Translations under genes and position numbers: made by a program
The notes under the pieces: generated by a model
Database searches by the model: none
What the model saw: the letters and a program-made list of their open reading frames with translations, nothing else
Told to the model about the DNA's origin: nothing
DNA from: Devosia sediminis
Lineage (GTDB): Bacteria; Pseudomonadota; Alphaproteobacteria; Rhizobiales; Devosiaceae
Direction of reading: 5' to 3'
Length of the DNA stretch: 64,000 bases
NCBI RefSeq assembly: GCF_016411825.1
Contig: NZ_JAEKMH010000001.1
Location: 930,001-994,000 of the forward strand
Shown: positions 8,326 to 16,604 of the stretch, one piece after another
Layout: the number at the start of each line of letters is the position of its first letter
How positions within the stretch are numbered: position 1 is the stretch's first letter

Positions 8326-8817
8326 CTAAACCAGCGTCTGAAACATCACATAGGCATCGACATAGCCGAGGCTCGGGTGCTGGAAGGCGCCGGGGAGGGT
8401 GCCGACGATGTCGAAGCCGTGTTTCTGCCAGAGGGCGACGGCGCCGGTATTGGTGGAGACGACGTGGTTGAATTGCATGGCGCGGAAGCCGCGTTGGCGG
8501 GCGCGGTCGAGGGAATGGCGGCACATGCTGCTGGCGACGCCCCTGCCGCGTGCTTCAGGGGCGGTGACGTAGCCGCAATTGGCGACGTGGGCGCCGCCGC
8601 CATGGCGATTGGCCATGAGGTAGTAGGTGCCGATGACAGCGCCGTCCAGCTCGGCGACGAAGACTTCGTGCGCCGGCATCATCCAGAAATCGCGAATGGC
8701 TGCGTCATCGAGATCGCGATCCACGGCATAGGTCTCGCCGGCCGCAAAGACTGGCTTCAGCATCGCAAGGATGGCGGGCCAGTCGGCCTCAGTGGCGGGG
8801 CGGATGGAGAGGATCAT
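8326..8817 (-). CDS. GNAT family N-acetyltransferase
   Basis: A 163-residue GNAT acyltransferase that uses acetyl-CoA. The N-terminal strand is SIRPATEADWPAIL. The acetyl-CoA site is the segment VTAPEARGRGVASSMCRHS, with the RGRGVA pyrophosphate loop at about 90-95. The C-terminal part has NTGAVALWQKHGFDIVGTLP, the usual Asn and Tyr/Trp region of motif B. It resembles the PhnO/phosphinothricin-type acetyltransferases, but the substrate cannot be inferred. Its 5' end overlaps the 3' end of the upstream exporter gene by 29 bases, so they form one transcript; detoxification by export and acetylation is possible. Confidence 0.88.
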   Translation of the reverse strand: MILSIRPATEADWPAILAMLKPVFAAGETYAVDRDLDDAAIRDFWMMPAHEVFVAELDGAVIGTYYLMANRHGGGAHVANCGYVTAPEARGRGVASSMCRHSLDRARQRGFRAMQFNHVVSTNTGAVALWQKHGFDIVGTLPGAFQHPSLGYVDAYVMFQTLV

Positions 8818-10126
8818 CGTCGGTATCCAGCGGCGCTACGCGGACCTGGCCGGGCGGCGGAATTTCGGGGGCGTGTGGATGGTCGGCAATGCTGGGACGG
8901 CGACCCAGCTCGAAGCGCCAGGCCGCTATGGCAAAGACCACCAGCGCCAGCACGACGGCGATGCTGCAGGCGATGAAGGGAGCGCCGGGGAAGTAGTGCC
9001 CGGATTCGGGGCTGCTGGTGTAGTAGGAGAAGATCTGCGTGGCCGCCAGCGGGCCGATGATGGTGGCAAGAGAACTCGCGGCATTCACTGCACCCTGCAA
9101 TTCGCCCTGGCTGTTGTCCGGCACCTGCCGCGACAGCACGCCGTTGATGGCCGGCGGCGCGAGGCCACTGATCGTGCCCACGGCGATGAAGAGATAGAGC
9201 TGGTAGACATCGGCCGAGAAGGCGATGCCGGCAAAGCCGATGGCGGCCGCCGTCAGGCCGATCATGCCCACGGCGGGCTCGCCGACGCGCTTGGACAGGG
9301 GGCCGGCAATCACCGCCTGGCTGATGGCAAAGCCGATGGCGAAGCCGCCCAAGGTTCGGCCAATGGTGGACGAGGAGAAGTTGAAGACTTCGACCGTGAA
9401 ATAGCTGAAGACGGTCGGCAGCGCCTGGGTGGCGAGCTGCAGGAAGAACAGCACCGCGAGCAGCCAGAGGACCGAGGAATATTGGCGCAGGCCCACCACG
9501 GCGCCGAGCGGGTTGGCGCGACGGATGTTGAACTTGCGCCTGTTAGCCTTGGGCAGGCTTTCGGGCAGCACCAGGAGGCCGAAGAGGAAATTGGCAAAGG
9601 CCAGGCCGGCGGCGGCAAAGAAGGGCACGCGGGGGCCGAATTCACCCAGTTCGCCGCCGATCACCGGGCCGATGATGAAGCCCAGGCCAAAGGCCGCGCC
9701 GATGAGGCCGAAGCGATGGGTGCGTTTGTGCGGCGGGGTGATGTCGGCGACATAGGCGGTAGCGGTCGCCAGCGCCGCGCCGGCAATGCCGGCAATGATG
9801 CGGCCGACAAACAGGTACCAGACGAAGGGCGCGATCGACATCATCAGGTAGTCGAAGGTGAGGCCCAGGAGCGAGAGCAGCAGCACGGGGCGCCGTCCGA
9901 AGCGGTCGGAGAGATTACCCAGCACCGGGGAAAAGACGAACTGCATGAAGGCATAGGCGAAAACCAGATAGCCGCCGATGACTGCGGCCTGGGCGACGCT
10001 GCCGCCGGTCAGTTCTTCGAGCAGTTCGGGCAGCACCGGGACAATGATCCCCACGCCGATCATGTCGATCAGGATGGTGATCAGAATGCAGGTGAGCGTC
10101 AGTTTGGACCGTGTCGCAGCTTGCAT
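8789..10126 (-). CDS. MFS transporter, TetA-like drug/proton antiporter
   Basis: A 445-residue major facilitator with 12 predicted helices. The first helix has the tetracycline-exporter-like LIDMIGVGIIVPVLPELLEEL, and motif A appears as GNLSDRFGRRP between helices 2 and 3. Motif C-like glycines occur in AAFGLGFIIGPVIGGELGE. The length and N-terminus match the TetA/TCR group (DHA1), which exports small molecules by proton antiport; actual tetracycline resistance is not implied. ATG 10126 was chosen because the residues upstream of it are not membrane-protein-like. The 26-residue tail is hydrophilic. It precedes a GNAT gene in the same transcript. Confidence 0.88.
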   Translation of the reverse strand: MQAATRSKLTLTCILITILIDMIGVGIIVPVLPELLEELTGGSVAQAAVIGGYLVFAYAFMQFVFSPVLGNLSDRFGRRPVLLLSLLGLTFDYLMMSIAPFVWYLFVGRIIAGIAGAALATATAYVADITPPHKRTHRFGLIGAAFGLGFIIGPVIGGELGEFGPRVPFFAAAGLAFANFLFGLLVLPESLPKANRRKFNIRRANPLGAVVGLRQYSSVLWLLAVLFFLQLATQALPTVFSYFTVEVFNFSSSTIGRTLGGFAIGFAISQAVIAGPLSKRVGEPAVGMIGLTAAAIGFAGIAFSADVYQLYLFIAVGTISGLAPPAINGVLSRQVPDNSQGELQGAVNAASSLATIIGPLAATQIFSYYTSSPESGHYFPGAPFIACSIAVVLALVVFAIAAWRFELGRRPSIADHPHAPEIPPPGQVRVAPLDTDDDPLHPPRH

Positions 10127-10231
10127 TCGGGGGCTATTACCTTTTCTTGGTCCCACCGGGAAGGTGCGTTGCAATTGACACGGTGCATGCCGACAAGGCA
10201 AGCGCGCGACGGATGGCCTGACGGGGCCGGA

Positions 10232-11413
10232 TTATTCAGGCCCGCCGATTTGGCCGGCCGCGTCATGGGCATAGACCCAGTCGAGACGGCGCAGGTGGGC
10301 CTGCGGACCCTGGAGCCGCATGACCGTGTCGCGGGCGAGGCTCAGCGGCCAGGGCAGATGGAAGATACGGCCGTTGCGGGCCGAAAGTGCGGCGACCCGC
10401 CGAACCCGTTGCTGACGATGGGCGGCGTAGCGGGAAAAAGCGGCGGACGTGGAATCAGTTCCCAGGAGGCACGCGGCGAGCACGGTCGCATCCTCAATGC
10501 CCATGGCGGCGCCCTGTGCCTGGAACGGCACCATGGCATGGGCGGCGTCGCCGACAAGGCCGATATTACCCTTGTGCCAGACGCCGGTTTCGACCGTGTA
10601 CATGGGCCAGGCGGTCCAGCCCTGGGCGGCAGCGGCGAGAATGGCCTCGACGCGCGGACCAGGGTTTGCGGGGCGCGGCTGCGCGGTCGTCTCGGGCGTG
10701 CCGGGCATGAACAGCGCCAGGTTGACCTGGCCGCGATGCGGCAGCGGATAGCAGACGAGGTGAAAGCCCGAGCCGAAGAACACCGATACCCGGTCCGGAG
10801 CAATCTGGCCGGAAACGAGGTCGAACGGCACGAGCGTGCGCCAGGCGATGCGATTGCGGAATTGGGCCCTGGGTCCATCGAGCACTGCGAGGCGGGTGTG
10901 CGAATGGACGCCATCGGCACCGATAAAGGCCTCGGCGCGAGTGGTCCGGGTCATGCCATCGGCTTCGTCGATGGAGACGGTGACGCCGCGGGTATGGGAC
11001 ACGACGTCCCAGTTTCGCACCCCAAAGAGAATGTCGATATTGGCGTTCTTGCGGCAGGCCTTGTAGAGCGCATCGGCCAGGTCGGCGCGGTGCATGACCA
11101 TGTAGGGCGCGCCGAAGCGCTTGCGCATGATGGCGCCCAGCTCCATGCTGAGCAGCGGTTTCTGCCCGCCCTGGGGGTAGATGTCGAGCGCCTGAGGCTC
11201 AAGGCCGATGCGGTCCAGCGCCTCGGCAAGGCCGAGGCGATCGAGGCATTTGCGGGCATTGGGGCTGATCTGCAGACCGGCGCCGAATTCCTGCACCTGC
11301 GCCTGACGCTCCAGCACGACCACCGTCGCTCCGGATTGGGCCAGCGCAAGGGCCAGCGTCATGCCGGCAATGCCGGCGCCCGCAATGACAAAGGTACGGC
11401 CCGTGCCGGGCAT
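10232..11413 (-). CDS. FAD-dependent monooxygenase (salicylate hydroxylase-like)
   Basis: A 393-residue single-component flavoprotein monooxygenase of the UbiH/PHBH fold. The dinucleotide motif GAGIAG is at 12-17, with VVLERQ at the end of the second strand. The FAD/NAD(P)H motif appears as GADGVHSHTR, and the ribityl-binding motif as GLVGDAAHAMVPFQAQGA. Such enzymes hydroxylate aromatic rings using NAD(P)H and O2. The GADGVHS and long C-terminal helix resemble salicylate and 3-hydroxybenzoate 6-hydroxylases, but no aromatic catabolism genes are nearby, so the substrate is open. The next gene downstream in its transcript order is unrelated; a zinc-finger gene lies immediately upstream. Confidence 0.88.
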   Translation of the reverse strand: MPGTGRTFVIAGAGIAGMTLALALAQSGATVVVLERQAQVQEFGAGLQISPNARKCLDRLGLAEALDRIGLEPQALDIYPQGGQKPLLSMELGAIMRKRFGAPYMVMHRADLADALYKACRKNANIDILFGVRNWDVVSHTRGVTVSIDEADGMTRTTRAEAFIGADGVHSHTRLAVLDGPRAQFRNRIAWRTLVPFDLVSGQIAPDRVSVFFGSGFHLVCYPLPHRGQVNLALFMPGTPETTAQPRPANPGPRVEAILAAAAQGWTAWPMYTVETGVWHKGNIGLVGDAAHAMVPFQAQGAAMGIEDATVLAACLLGTDSTSAAFSRYAAHRQQRVRRVAALSARNGRIFHLPWPLSLARDTVMRLQGPQAHLRRLDWVYAHDAAGQIGGPE

Positions 11414-11422
11414 GGGCGCGCC

Positions 11423-11668
11423 TCAGGCGGCGTGGGCCTTGAAAATGGCGGAGGCAGGGTTGGCGTTACCTTCGCCCAGCTCGGCCTTGAAGATGTAGAG
11501 CGTCGAGCAATAGGAGCAGACCGCCTCGGTTTCCTTGCCCATATCGATGAAGATATGCGGATGATCGAAGGGGGGCAGGGCACCGACGCACTGGAATTCC
11601 TTGGACCCGACCTCGATGCTGCGCAGGCCTTGGGTATTGTGGAAATGCGGGGTCGAGCCGTGGGCCAT
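11423..11668 (-). CDS. Zinc-finger domain protein (zf-CHCC, NDUFS6-like)
   Basis: An 81-residue protein with a C-terminal zinc site formed by Cys27, His36 (in DHPHIFID), Cys51 and Cys54 (CSYC). This is the zf-CHCC pattern shared with the NDUFS6 subunit of complex I. In alphaproteobacteria such proteins are found both as complex I accessory subunits and as free small proteins; none of the nuo genes is in view. ATG 11668 starts the conserved part; the longer frame from 11719 begins with non-conserved residues. It ends 9 bases before the monooxygenase start, so the two are likely co-transcribed. Confidence 0.85.
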   Translation of the reverse strand: MAHGSTPHFHNTQGLRSIEVGSKEFQCVGALPPFDHPHIFIDMGKETEAVCSYCSTLYIFKAELGEGNANPASAIFKAHAA

Positions 11669-11799
11669 GGTGGAAACCTGGATGGTGTTGATTTGGCGCG
11701 ACCATAACCAAAGCCCCAATCCAAGAAAAGGGCAAAGGGGCGCTTGATTTTGTCGCGCGAAGCCGCAAAACCCGCCCTGTGCCGCAACGAGGAAATGCC

Positions 11800-12570
11800 A
11801 TGCCCAGCTTCACCAGCGCCGGATTTTCGCTCTCCTACGATGTCGCCGGGGCCGGCCTGCCGGTGCTGCTCATCCACGGCTTTGCTTCCAGCGGTAAGGT
11901 CAACTGGGTAGACACGGGCTGGGTCGAGACGCTGGTGGGAGCAGGGTACCAGGCGATCACGCTGGACAATCGGGGCCATGGACAGTCGGACAAGCCGCAT
12001 GATCCGGAACAATACTATCCGTCGCAGATGGCGGACGATGCCGTGGCGCTGCTGGACCATCTGGGCATCGAGCGGGTGGCGGTCATCGGCTATTCCATGG
12101 GCGCGCGGATCGCGGCGTTCATGGCGTTTTCACATCCGGAGCGGATTGCCAGCGTCATCTTCGGCGGCATGGGGATGAACCTCATCAATGGCCTGACCGA
12201 CGGCAACGACATCATCGCCGGGCTGCGAGCGCCGTCGCTCGAGGATCTCAAGCATCCCACGGCGCGGCAGTTCCGGATATTTGCCGAACACACCGGATCG
12301 GATCGGGAGGCCCTGGCGGCGTGCATGGAAACCTCGCGGCAGCCGATGCCTCGGGCCGATGCGCGGCGGGTCGAGGTGCCGGTCCTGGTGGCTGTCGGGG
12401 AGGCCGATGTGATGGCCGGCCCGCCGGAGCCGCTGGCCGAACTGCTGCCGCAGGGCGAGGCCGTGGTGATCCCGAAACGCGATCACATGCGCGCGACCGG
12501 GGACAAGGTATTCAAGGCCGCAGCGTTGGAGTTCTTGAGCAAGACTTACTCCAGTGGGTCGAACTCGTGA
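11800..12570 (+). CDS. Alpha/beta hydrolase
   Basis: A 256-residue alpha/beta-hydrolase fold enzyme. The oxyanion-hole motif is LLIHGFASSG (about 23-32), the nucleophile elbow GYSMG places Ser99, the acid is in GEADVMAGP, and the base is in KRDHMRATG. It has a short cap. It could be an esterase, a lactonase or a C-C hydrolase; the sequence gives no decisive clue. ATG 11800 is preceded by CGAGGAA at a good distance. It is divergent from the zinc-finger gene, with 131 bases between. Confidence 0.88.
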   Translation: MPSFTSAGFSLSYDVAGAGLPVLLIHGFASSGKVNWVDTGWVETLVGAGYQAITLDNRGHGQSDKPHDPEQYYPSQMADDAVALLDHLGIERVAVIGYSMGARIAAFMAFSHPERIASVIFGGMGMNLINGLTDGNDIIAGLRAPSLEDLKHPTARQFRIFAEHTGSDREALAACMETSRQPMPRADARRVEVPVLVAVGEADVMAGPPEPLAELLPQGEAVVIPKRDHMRATGDKVFKAAALEFLSKTYSSGSNS

Positions 12571-12651
12571 ACCAATCGGCTCGCTTTGGCTTTGAAAGCG
12601 GAAACAAAGTGGCTTATATCGTCACTTATCGATGAAGCGGAGTGTCGCGCG

Positions 12652-13485
12652 ATGAGCGGGAATATCAAGAAGTCGGCGCAGATCCAGGCCGTCGATCCCG
12701 TTTGGGAAGCCGTCCGCGCCGGTGCCCAGCAGATTCTCGACGGCGAGCCGTCGCTCGCCAACCTGGTGCTGTCGACGATTCTCAATCACGACACGTTCGA
12801 GGAAGCGCTGGCGCATCGCATTGCCGCGCGTCTGGACCACGAAGACGTGTCGGCCGACATGATCCGGCAGGGCTTTGCCGAGACTCTGCGCGACAACCCG
12901 GAAATCGGCGACGCGGCGCGGGCAGACCTCGCGGCCACGCTGGAACGCGATCCGGCCTGCCACCGGGCCATCGAACCGTTGCTCTATTTCAAGGGCTACC
13001 AGGCTATCCAGACGCATCGTTTTGCCCACGCCATGCAGCGTGCCGGGCGTCGCGATTTCGCGCTCTACCTGCAGAGCCGATCCAGCCAGGTGTTCCAGGT
13101 CGACATCAATCCGGCCGTCGTCATGGGCAGGGGCATCATGCTCGACCATGGCACCGGGCTGGTAATTGGCGAAACGGCCGTTGTTGGCGACAATGTCTCG
13201 CTGCTGCAAAACGTAACCCTTGGCGGCACGGGCAAGGCCGACCAGGACCGCCACCCCAAGATCGGCAATGGCGTGCTGATCGGTGCCGGCGCCAAGGTCT
13301 TGGGCAATATCCGGATCGGCGATTGCTCGCGTATCGGCGCCGGTTCGGTCGTGCTCAAGGAAGTGCCGCCGCGGGTAACGGTGGCGGGCGTGCCTGCCAA
13401 GATCATCGGCGAGGCCGGGTGTGCCCAGCCAGCGCTGGTGATGGACCAGATGATCCTGGTTTACGACCGCGACAGCGAAAGCTGA
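12652..13485 (+). CDS. cysE: Serine O-acetyltransferase
   Basis: A 277-residue enzyme that acetylates L-serine with acetyl-CoA to give O-acetylserine, the direct precursor of cysteine. The N-terminal helical domain ends in the signature FKGYQAIQTHRFAHAM. The C-terminal left-handed beta-helix carries hexapeptide repeats and the active-site DHGTGLVIGETAVVGDN and QNVTLGGTGK. The C-terminal tail (MILVYDRDSES) lacks the classical terminal Ile that binds cysteine synthase, so complex formation is uncertain. ATG 12652 follows GGAG at 12639. Its substrate partner genes cysD-cysNC lie about 21 kb away. Confidence 0.95.
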   Translation: MSGNIKKSAQIQAVDPVWEAVRAGAQQILDGEPSLANLVLSTILNHDTFEEALAHRIAARLDHEDVSADMIRQGFAETLRDNPEIGDAARADLAATLERDPACHRAIEPLLYFKGYQAIQTHRFAHAMQRAGRRDFALYLQSRSSQVFQVDINPAVVMGRGIMLDHGTGLVIGETAVVGDNVSLLQNVTLGGTGKADQDRHPKIGNGVLIGAGAKVLGNIRIGDCSRIGAGSVVLKEVPPRVTVAGVPAKIIGEAGCAQPALVMDQMILVYDRDSES

Positions 13486-13594
13486 GGCAAGACCCGCGCA
13501 TGGGTTGTTCCCGCTAATTTGGGCGGGGCAGGGGTTGCCAGCAGCGGACCAAGGACTATTTTGCCGCTCAACGCAATCAGCAGGATGAGTTCTC

Positions 13595-13813
13595 GTGAAC
13601 CACCCCGAAATTATCAAGCTGCAGAAGTTCCTGCAGCGCACTTTCAACAATCGCAATATCGACGTGCGCCCCCGCGCCAAGCTCAATGACTCGGTGGAAG
13701 TGTTCATTGGCGAAGAGTCGATCGGCCTGATCCATGTCGACGATGAGGACGGCGACAAGTCCTACATGTTCTCGATGTCGATCCTCGACATCGACCTCGA
13801 CGATATCGACTGA
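13595..13813 (+). CDS. DUF3126 family protein
   Basis: A 72-residue protein matching the DUF3126 family: an N-terminal helix (EIIKLQKFLQRTFNN), the conserved core DSVEVFIGEESIGLIHVDDEDGDKSY, and an acidic C-terminus. The family is a small, conserved alphaproteobacterial group of unknown function. The start is GTG 13595, with AGGAT a few bases upstream. It often lies next to cysE in this lineage, as it does here 109 bases downstream. Confidence 0.85.
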   Translation: MNHPEIIKLQKFLQRTFNNRNIDVRPRAKLNDSVEVFIGEESIGLIHVDDEDGDKSYMFSMSILDIDLDDID

Positions 13814-13871
13814 TCTCTGATCCGGCGCGCTTCCAAACGGCAAAACCGCACACACTTTTGCTGGGAGTGCT

Positions 13872-14552
13872 CTATAGCGCGCCGATCTGGCCCAGCCAAA
13901 GGGCCAGTTCTTCATCAAAGCGCTTCCAGTGGGCCAGTGCTTCGGCATCAAAGCCCAGAACCACCGCCAAGCCATTGGCAAGATGGATCGTGCGCAGGCA
14001 CTTGTCCTTGCGCGTTTCCTGTGGCGCTGCGGCGCATTTGGCAACGAAGGGAGCGGGCGAGAGCGGATCGTACCAGACCGTTTCGCCTGCATAGCCCTCG
14101 GTGGCGACCAGGGGTTTGCCCACCAGCCCCGGAATGCCGCCGACCGTGCCATCCACGAACTGATGCAGATATACCCCGTCGAGCAACGTGCTGCTGGCGC
14201 GTGCGCCGGTGCGCGAGAGCAGTGTCACGTCCACCGGAACCGGTGGCTCAAGCGGATCGAGCGCGAGCTGGAATGACAGGTCCACCTGGCTGGCAAAGCC
14301 GGGCTTGATATCTTCCCCGAAGCGGAACCAGTTCGCTGGAATGGACAAGTCCCGGCCAGCTACGGTTTGGGTGACCCGATCGGCATCGGAAAGTTGGGGC
14401 AGCGCCGGGCGCGCACTGCGGGTCGCCCGATCGACCATATAGGCCGCACCCACCGCCACGAGCAGCACGAGAACGGCGATGCCGGCCAGGTTGTAGACCA
14501 GGTGGTCGCGGCCGGGTTCGGTGCCCTCGGCGGGCGTTGTGGAAGCCGACAT
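13872..14552 (-). CDS. Membrane-anchored protein of unknown function
   Basis: I do not recognise the family. The 226-residue product has a polar N-terminus, one membrane helix at about 22-42 (LVYNLAGIAVLVLLVAVGAA), and a long periplasmic part. That part contains a beta-rich stretch with DRVTQTVAGRDLSIPANWFRFG and two Cys residues flanking PQETRKDK. It is likely an inner-membrane protein with one N-terminal anchor. ATG 14552 is preferred; a TTG at 14579 is also in frame. Neither has a clear ribosome site. It is convergent with the DUF3126 gene and divergent from the small membrane protein at 14666. Confidence 0.7.
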   Translation of the reverse strand: MSASTTPAEGTEPGRDHLVYNLAGIAVLVLLVAVGAAYMVDRATRSARPALPQLSDADRVTQTVAGRDLSIPANWFRFGEDIKPGFASQVDLSFQLALDPLEPPVPVDVTLLSRTGARASSTLLDGVYLHQFVDGTVGGIPGLVGKPLVATEGYAGETVWYDPLSPAPFVAKCAAAPQETRKDKCLRTIHLANGLAVVLGFDAEALAHWKRFDEELALWLGQIGAL

Positions 14553-14665
14553 GCCGAAATTAACCAGTTTTCTTGGCAAGGGGTGACAGCCATTAGGGCA
14601 ATCAATATGATTAACAAAAGGTAAAGAATTGATCAGCGCGCGCTAAGAGACGGGGACGGCGAAGC

Positions 14666-14983
14666 ATGACCAGGGAAATCTTGCTTGCGGCTTTCATTAT
14701 CGGCGTCGGCCTGTGCATGGCGGGCGCCGGTACGCACCTCTACCAGTGGATCACCAAGCAGCAGGCCGCCCTGCGCATGGATGGCAGCACCTATCTCGCA
14801 TCACTCGGCAACCTGGCGATGAGCTTCGTCTGCGGCCCCTATATCCTGCTGCAGGTAGGCTGGAAGCACGAGGACGATGGCACGATCTCGATGACCTCGG
14901 TGCTGCTGTCGGCGCTGGTTTCGTTTGGCTGGGCCTTCATCACCGGCCTCTTGTTCCTCAGCGCCTACGTGACGCTGCGCTGA
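14666..14983 (+). CDS. Small three-helix membrane protein
   Basis: A 105-residue protein with three hydrophobic segments: 5-25 (LLAAFIIGVGLCMAGAG), 45-65 (LGNLAMSFVCGPYILL) and 80-102 (VLLSALVSFGWAFITGLLFL). The loops are short and polar. It looks like a member of a family conserved among Hyphomicrobiales, but I cannot assign a function. ATG 14666 has no strong ribosome site; GACGGGGACGG precedes it. A strong bidirectional terminator follows. Confidence 0.7.
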   Translation: MTREILLAAFIIGVGLCMAGAGTHLYQWITKQQAALRMDGSTYLASLGNLAMSFVCGPYILLQVGWKHEDDGTISMTSVLLSALVSFGWAFITGLLFLSAYVTLR

Positions 14984-15000
14984 TTGCTGGAAATAGATGC

Positions 15001-15038
15001 AGAAAAGCCGGCTTCGCTTGCGCGGAGCCGGCTTTTCT
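15001..15038. terminator. Bidirectional Rho-independent terminator
   Basis: A perfect 13-bp inverted repeat, AGAAAAGCCGGCT (15001-15013) and its complement (15026-15038), has a T-run on both strands. It serves the convergent genes ending at 14983 and 15087. Confidence 0.9.
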
Positions 15039-15086
15039 CTTCAGACCCCTATCAGGGATAGGCTTGGGGCGGGGTCCGGAAACTGG

Positions 15087-15710
15087 TCAGCTTGCGGCAG
15101 CCACGACGATGACGCGGTCATCGATCATGTCGACCCACTGGCCGGAATGGGCCTGGGACTGGCGCTTGATGAACTTGTAGGGGGTCTCGTTCCAGAGGCG
15201 GATCGAACCGTCCTGGTTGTCGAGGACGAGATCGCCGCGATCGGTGCGGGCCATGAGCACAGCGTGACCGTTGCCATTGGCTTCCTTGACAACCGCGATC
15301 ATCAGCGTCGAAGGATGCCAGCCCGAATTGATGAGGTCGCGGCGCTTGGCGAGGGCAAAGTCCTCGCAGTCGCCATAGCCGTTGGGGTAGGTCCAGAACT
15401 CGGCGACCTTGTAGAGATCCTGGTCGGTAACCGGGACAACGTTCTGATTATAATAGGCATTTACTGAGACGAGCTGCTGCCAGCTTGCTTCGTCCAACGC
15501 CATGGCCGGCACGACGCGGTCATTGGCGCGGCACTCGGACGGGTGGGCATTGCAGAATTCCAGGTGGCCCACCGGAATGGAGGTGGCGGCGACCGAGGTC
15601 TGGATAAAAGCGACGTTGGTGAGATCGAGTGCGGCGGCGGGGGCGGCGGAAGCCATTGCGATTGCTGCGAAAAACAGCCCCGCGAGCAGCCCCTTCTTGT
15701 TGAATGACAT
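15087..15710 (-). CDS. Transglutaminase-like cysteine peptidase (BTLCP, LapG family)
   Basis: A 207-residue secreted protein. Residues 1-27 form a signal peptide ending APAAA. The catalytic Cys is in GYGDCEDFALAKR, the His in NGHAVLMARTDRG, and the Asp in LVLDNQDG. This is the bacterial transglutaminase-like cysteine protease family (PF06035), which includes LapG. LapG cleaves a surface adhesin in the periplasm under c-di-GMP control in Pseudomonas. The Ca2+-site aspartates cannot be checked here, and no adhesin or LapD gene is in the window, so a LapG role is inference. The adjacent gene (15866) encodes a PilZ protein, a c-di-GMP receptor class. Confidence 0.9.
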   Translation of the reverse strand: MSFNKKGLLAGLFFAAIAMASAAPAAALDLTNVAFIQTSVAATSIPVGHLEFCNAHPSECRANDRVVPAMALDEASWQQLVSVNAYYNQNVVPVTDQDLYKVAEFWTYPNGYGDCEDFALAKRRDLINSGWHPSTLMIAVVKEANGNGHAVLMARTDRGDLVLDNQDGSIRLWNETPYKFIKRQSQAHSGQWVDMIDDRVIVVAAAS

Positions 15711-15865
15711 GGTGTAGTCTCCCTGATGGAGACCACACTAGGGGCGGCCGATTGCCCCGATCCGAAAACTAAGACGCAGTTTTTATGCGTGTTTTATCGG
15801 TGCTTTTCAGGGGGCGTTTACCATGCTGCCGCGGCCGAATTTGCTGACGGACTGTTAGCGCCAAC

Positions 15866-16495
15866 TCAGTTCATGCGAAGGTTCTGCTGCACCACGGTGA
15901 GCATTTCCTGGGCGGCGGCAAATTCGACCGCGACGCCATTCTGGAAATGACGGACGACGCGGGCGCGCATCCGCCCCAGCGTGATCGGCGTGCCCATGGC
16001 GGGACGGACGTCGAGCTCGACGGCGGCACCCGAGAGCGAGATGTCGATAATCTTGCAATTGTAGCGCCGGCCATCGTCGAGCACGACGGTGGAATGGCGG
16101 ATGTCCGGAACGACGCGCTCGTGGCGGCGATCCTCGGGCAGGTTGAGCAGGTCCTTGTTGGCCAGCCAGGTGAGCTGGGCCGCCATCTTGTCGCGCTTGC
16201 GCGGGGAGGCGGCGATATCCATGACGAAGCCGCCATCGACCTGCGAGAGGATGGTGCCCTCGATGCGGCCCAGATGATCGAGATAGGCAATGATGCGCTC
16301 GCCGATGATTCCCGGGACTGGGGCGATGACAACAGCATCGCCGGGCGACATGGAGAGCACCTGGCACGGGAATTCGCGGCGGTCGGCGAGCATATAGCGG
16401 CCGAGAATCGACACGTTTACACGCTGGAAACGCCGGTCGGCTGTACCATTGGGCAGCCCGCGGACGGCCTGTGTCGAGATGTCGTCACTGAGCAT
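15866..16495 (-). CDS. Tandem PilZ domain protein
   Basis: A 209-residue protein with two PilZ-like halves. The N-terminal half has RRFQR (about 21-25) and SMSPGDAV. The C-terminal half has the better site: RRHER at about 123-127 and DISLSGAAVEL. The Arg-x3-Arg and Asp/Asn-x-Ser-x2-Gly pairs bind cyclic di-GMP in known PilZ proteins. The first half has a degenerate second motif and may not bind. There is no membrane segment, so it is a cytoplasmic receptor or adaptor. It is transcribed towards the LapG-like gene, 155 bases away. Confidence 0.88.
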   Translation of the reverse strand: MLSDDISTQAVRGLPNGTADRRFQRVNVSILGRYMLADRREFPCQVLSMSPGDAVVIAPVPGIIGERIIAYLDHLGRIEGTILSQVDGGFVMDIAASPRKRDKMAAQLTWLANKDLLNLPEDRRHERVVPDIRHSTVVLDDGRRYNCKIIDISLSGAAVELDVRPAMGTPITLGRMRARVVRHFQNGVAVEFAAAQEMLTVVQQNLRMN

Positions 16496-16604
16496 GCGTC
16501 AACCTGTTCCACGCACTGGGGAAATCCACAGCAACGTTAGCTGGTCTTGGTTAACGCATGATGAGGCCGGCGGCCCCGACAAGCCTAAAATGCAGGCGTC
16601 GTCG

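Noticed and set aside
8789..10126. Calling the MFS protein a tetracycline resistance determinant
   Set aside because: The TetA-like N-terminus and motif A are shared by many DHA1 exporters; there is no TetR-type regulator beside it.
8771..11707. A 978-codon open frame on the plus strand opposite the MFS exporter and the monooxygenase
   Set aside because: Its translation is low-complexity, Gly/Ala/His-rich and has no domain-like pattern, while the minus-strand frames match complete known families. It is an effect of high GC content.
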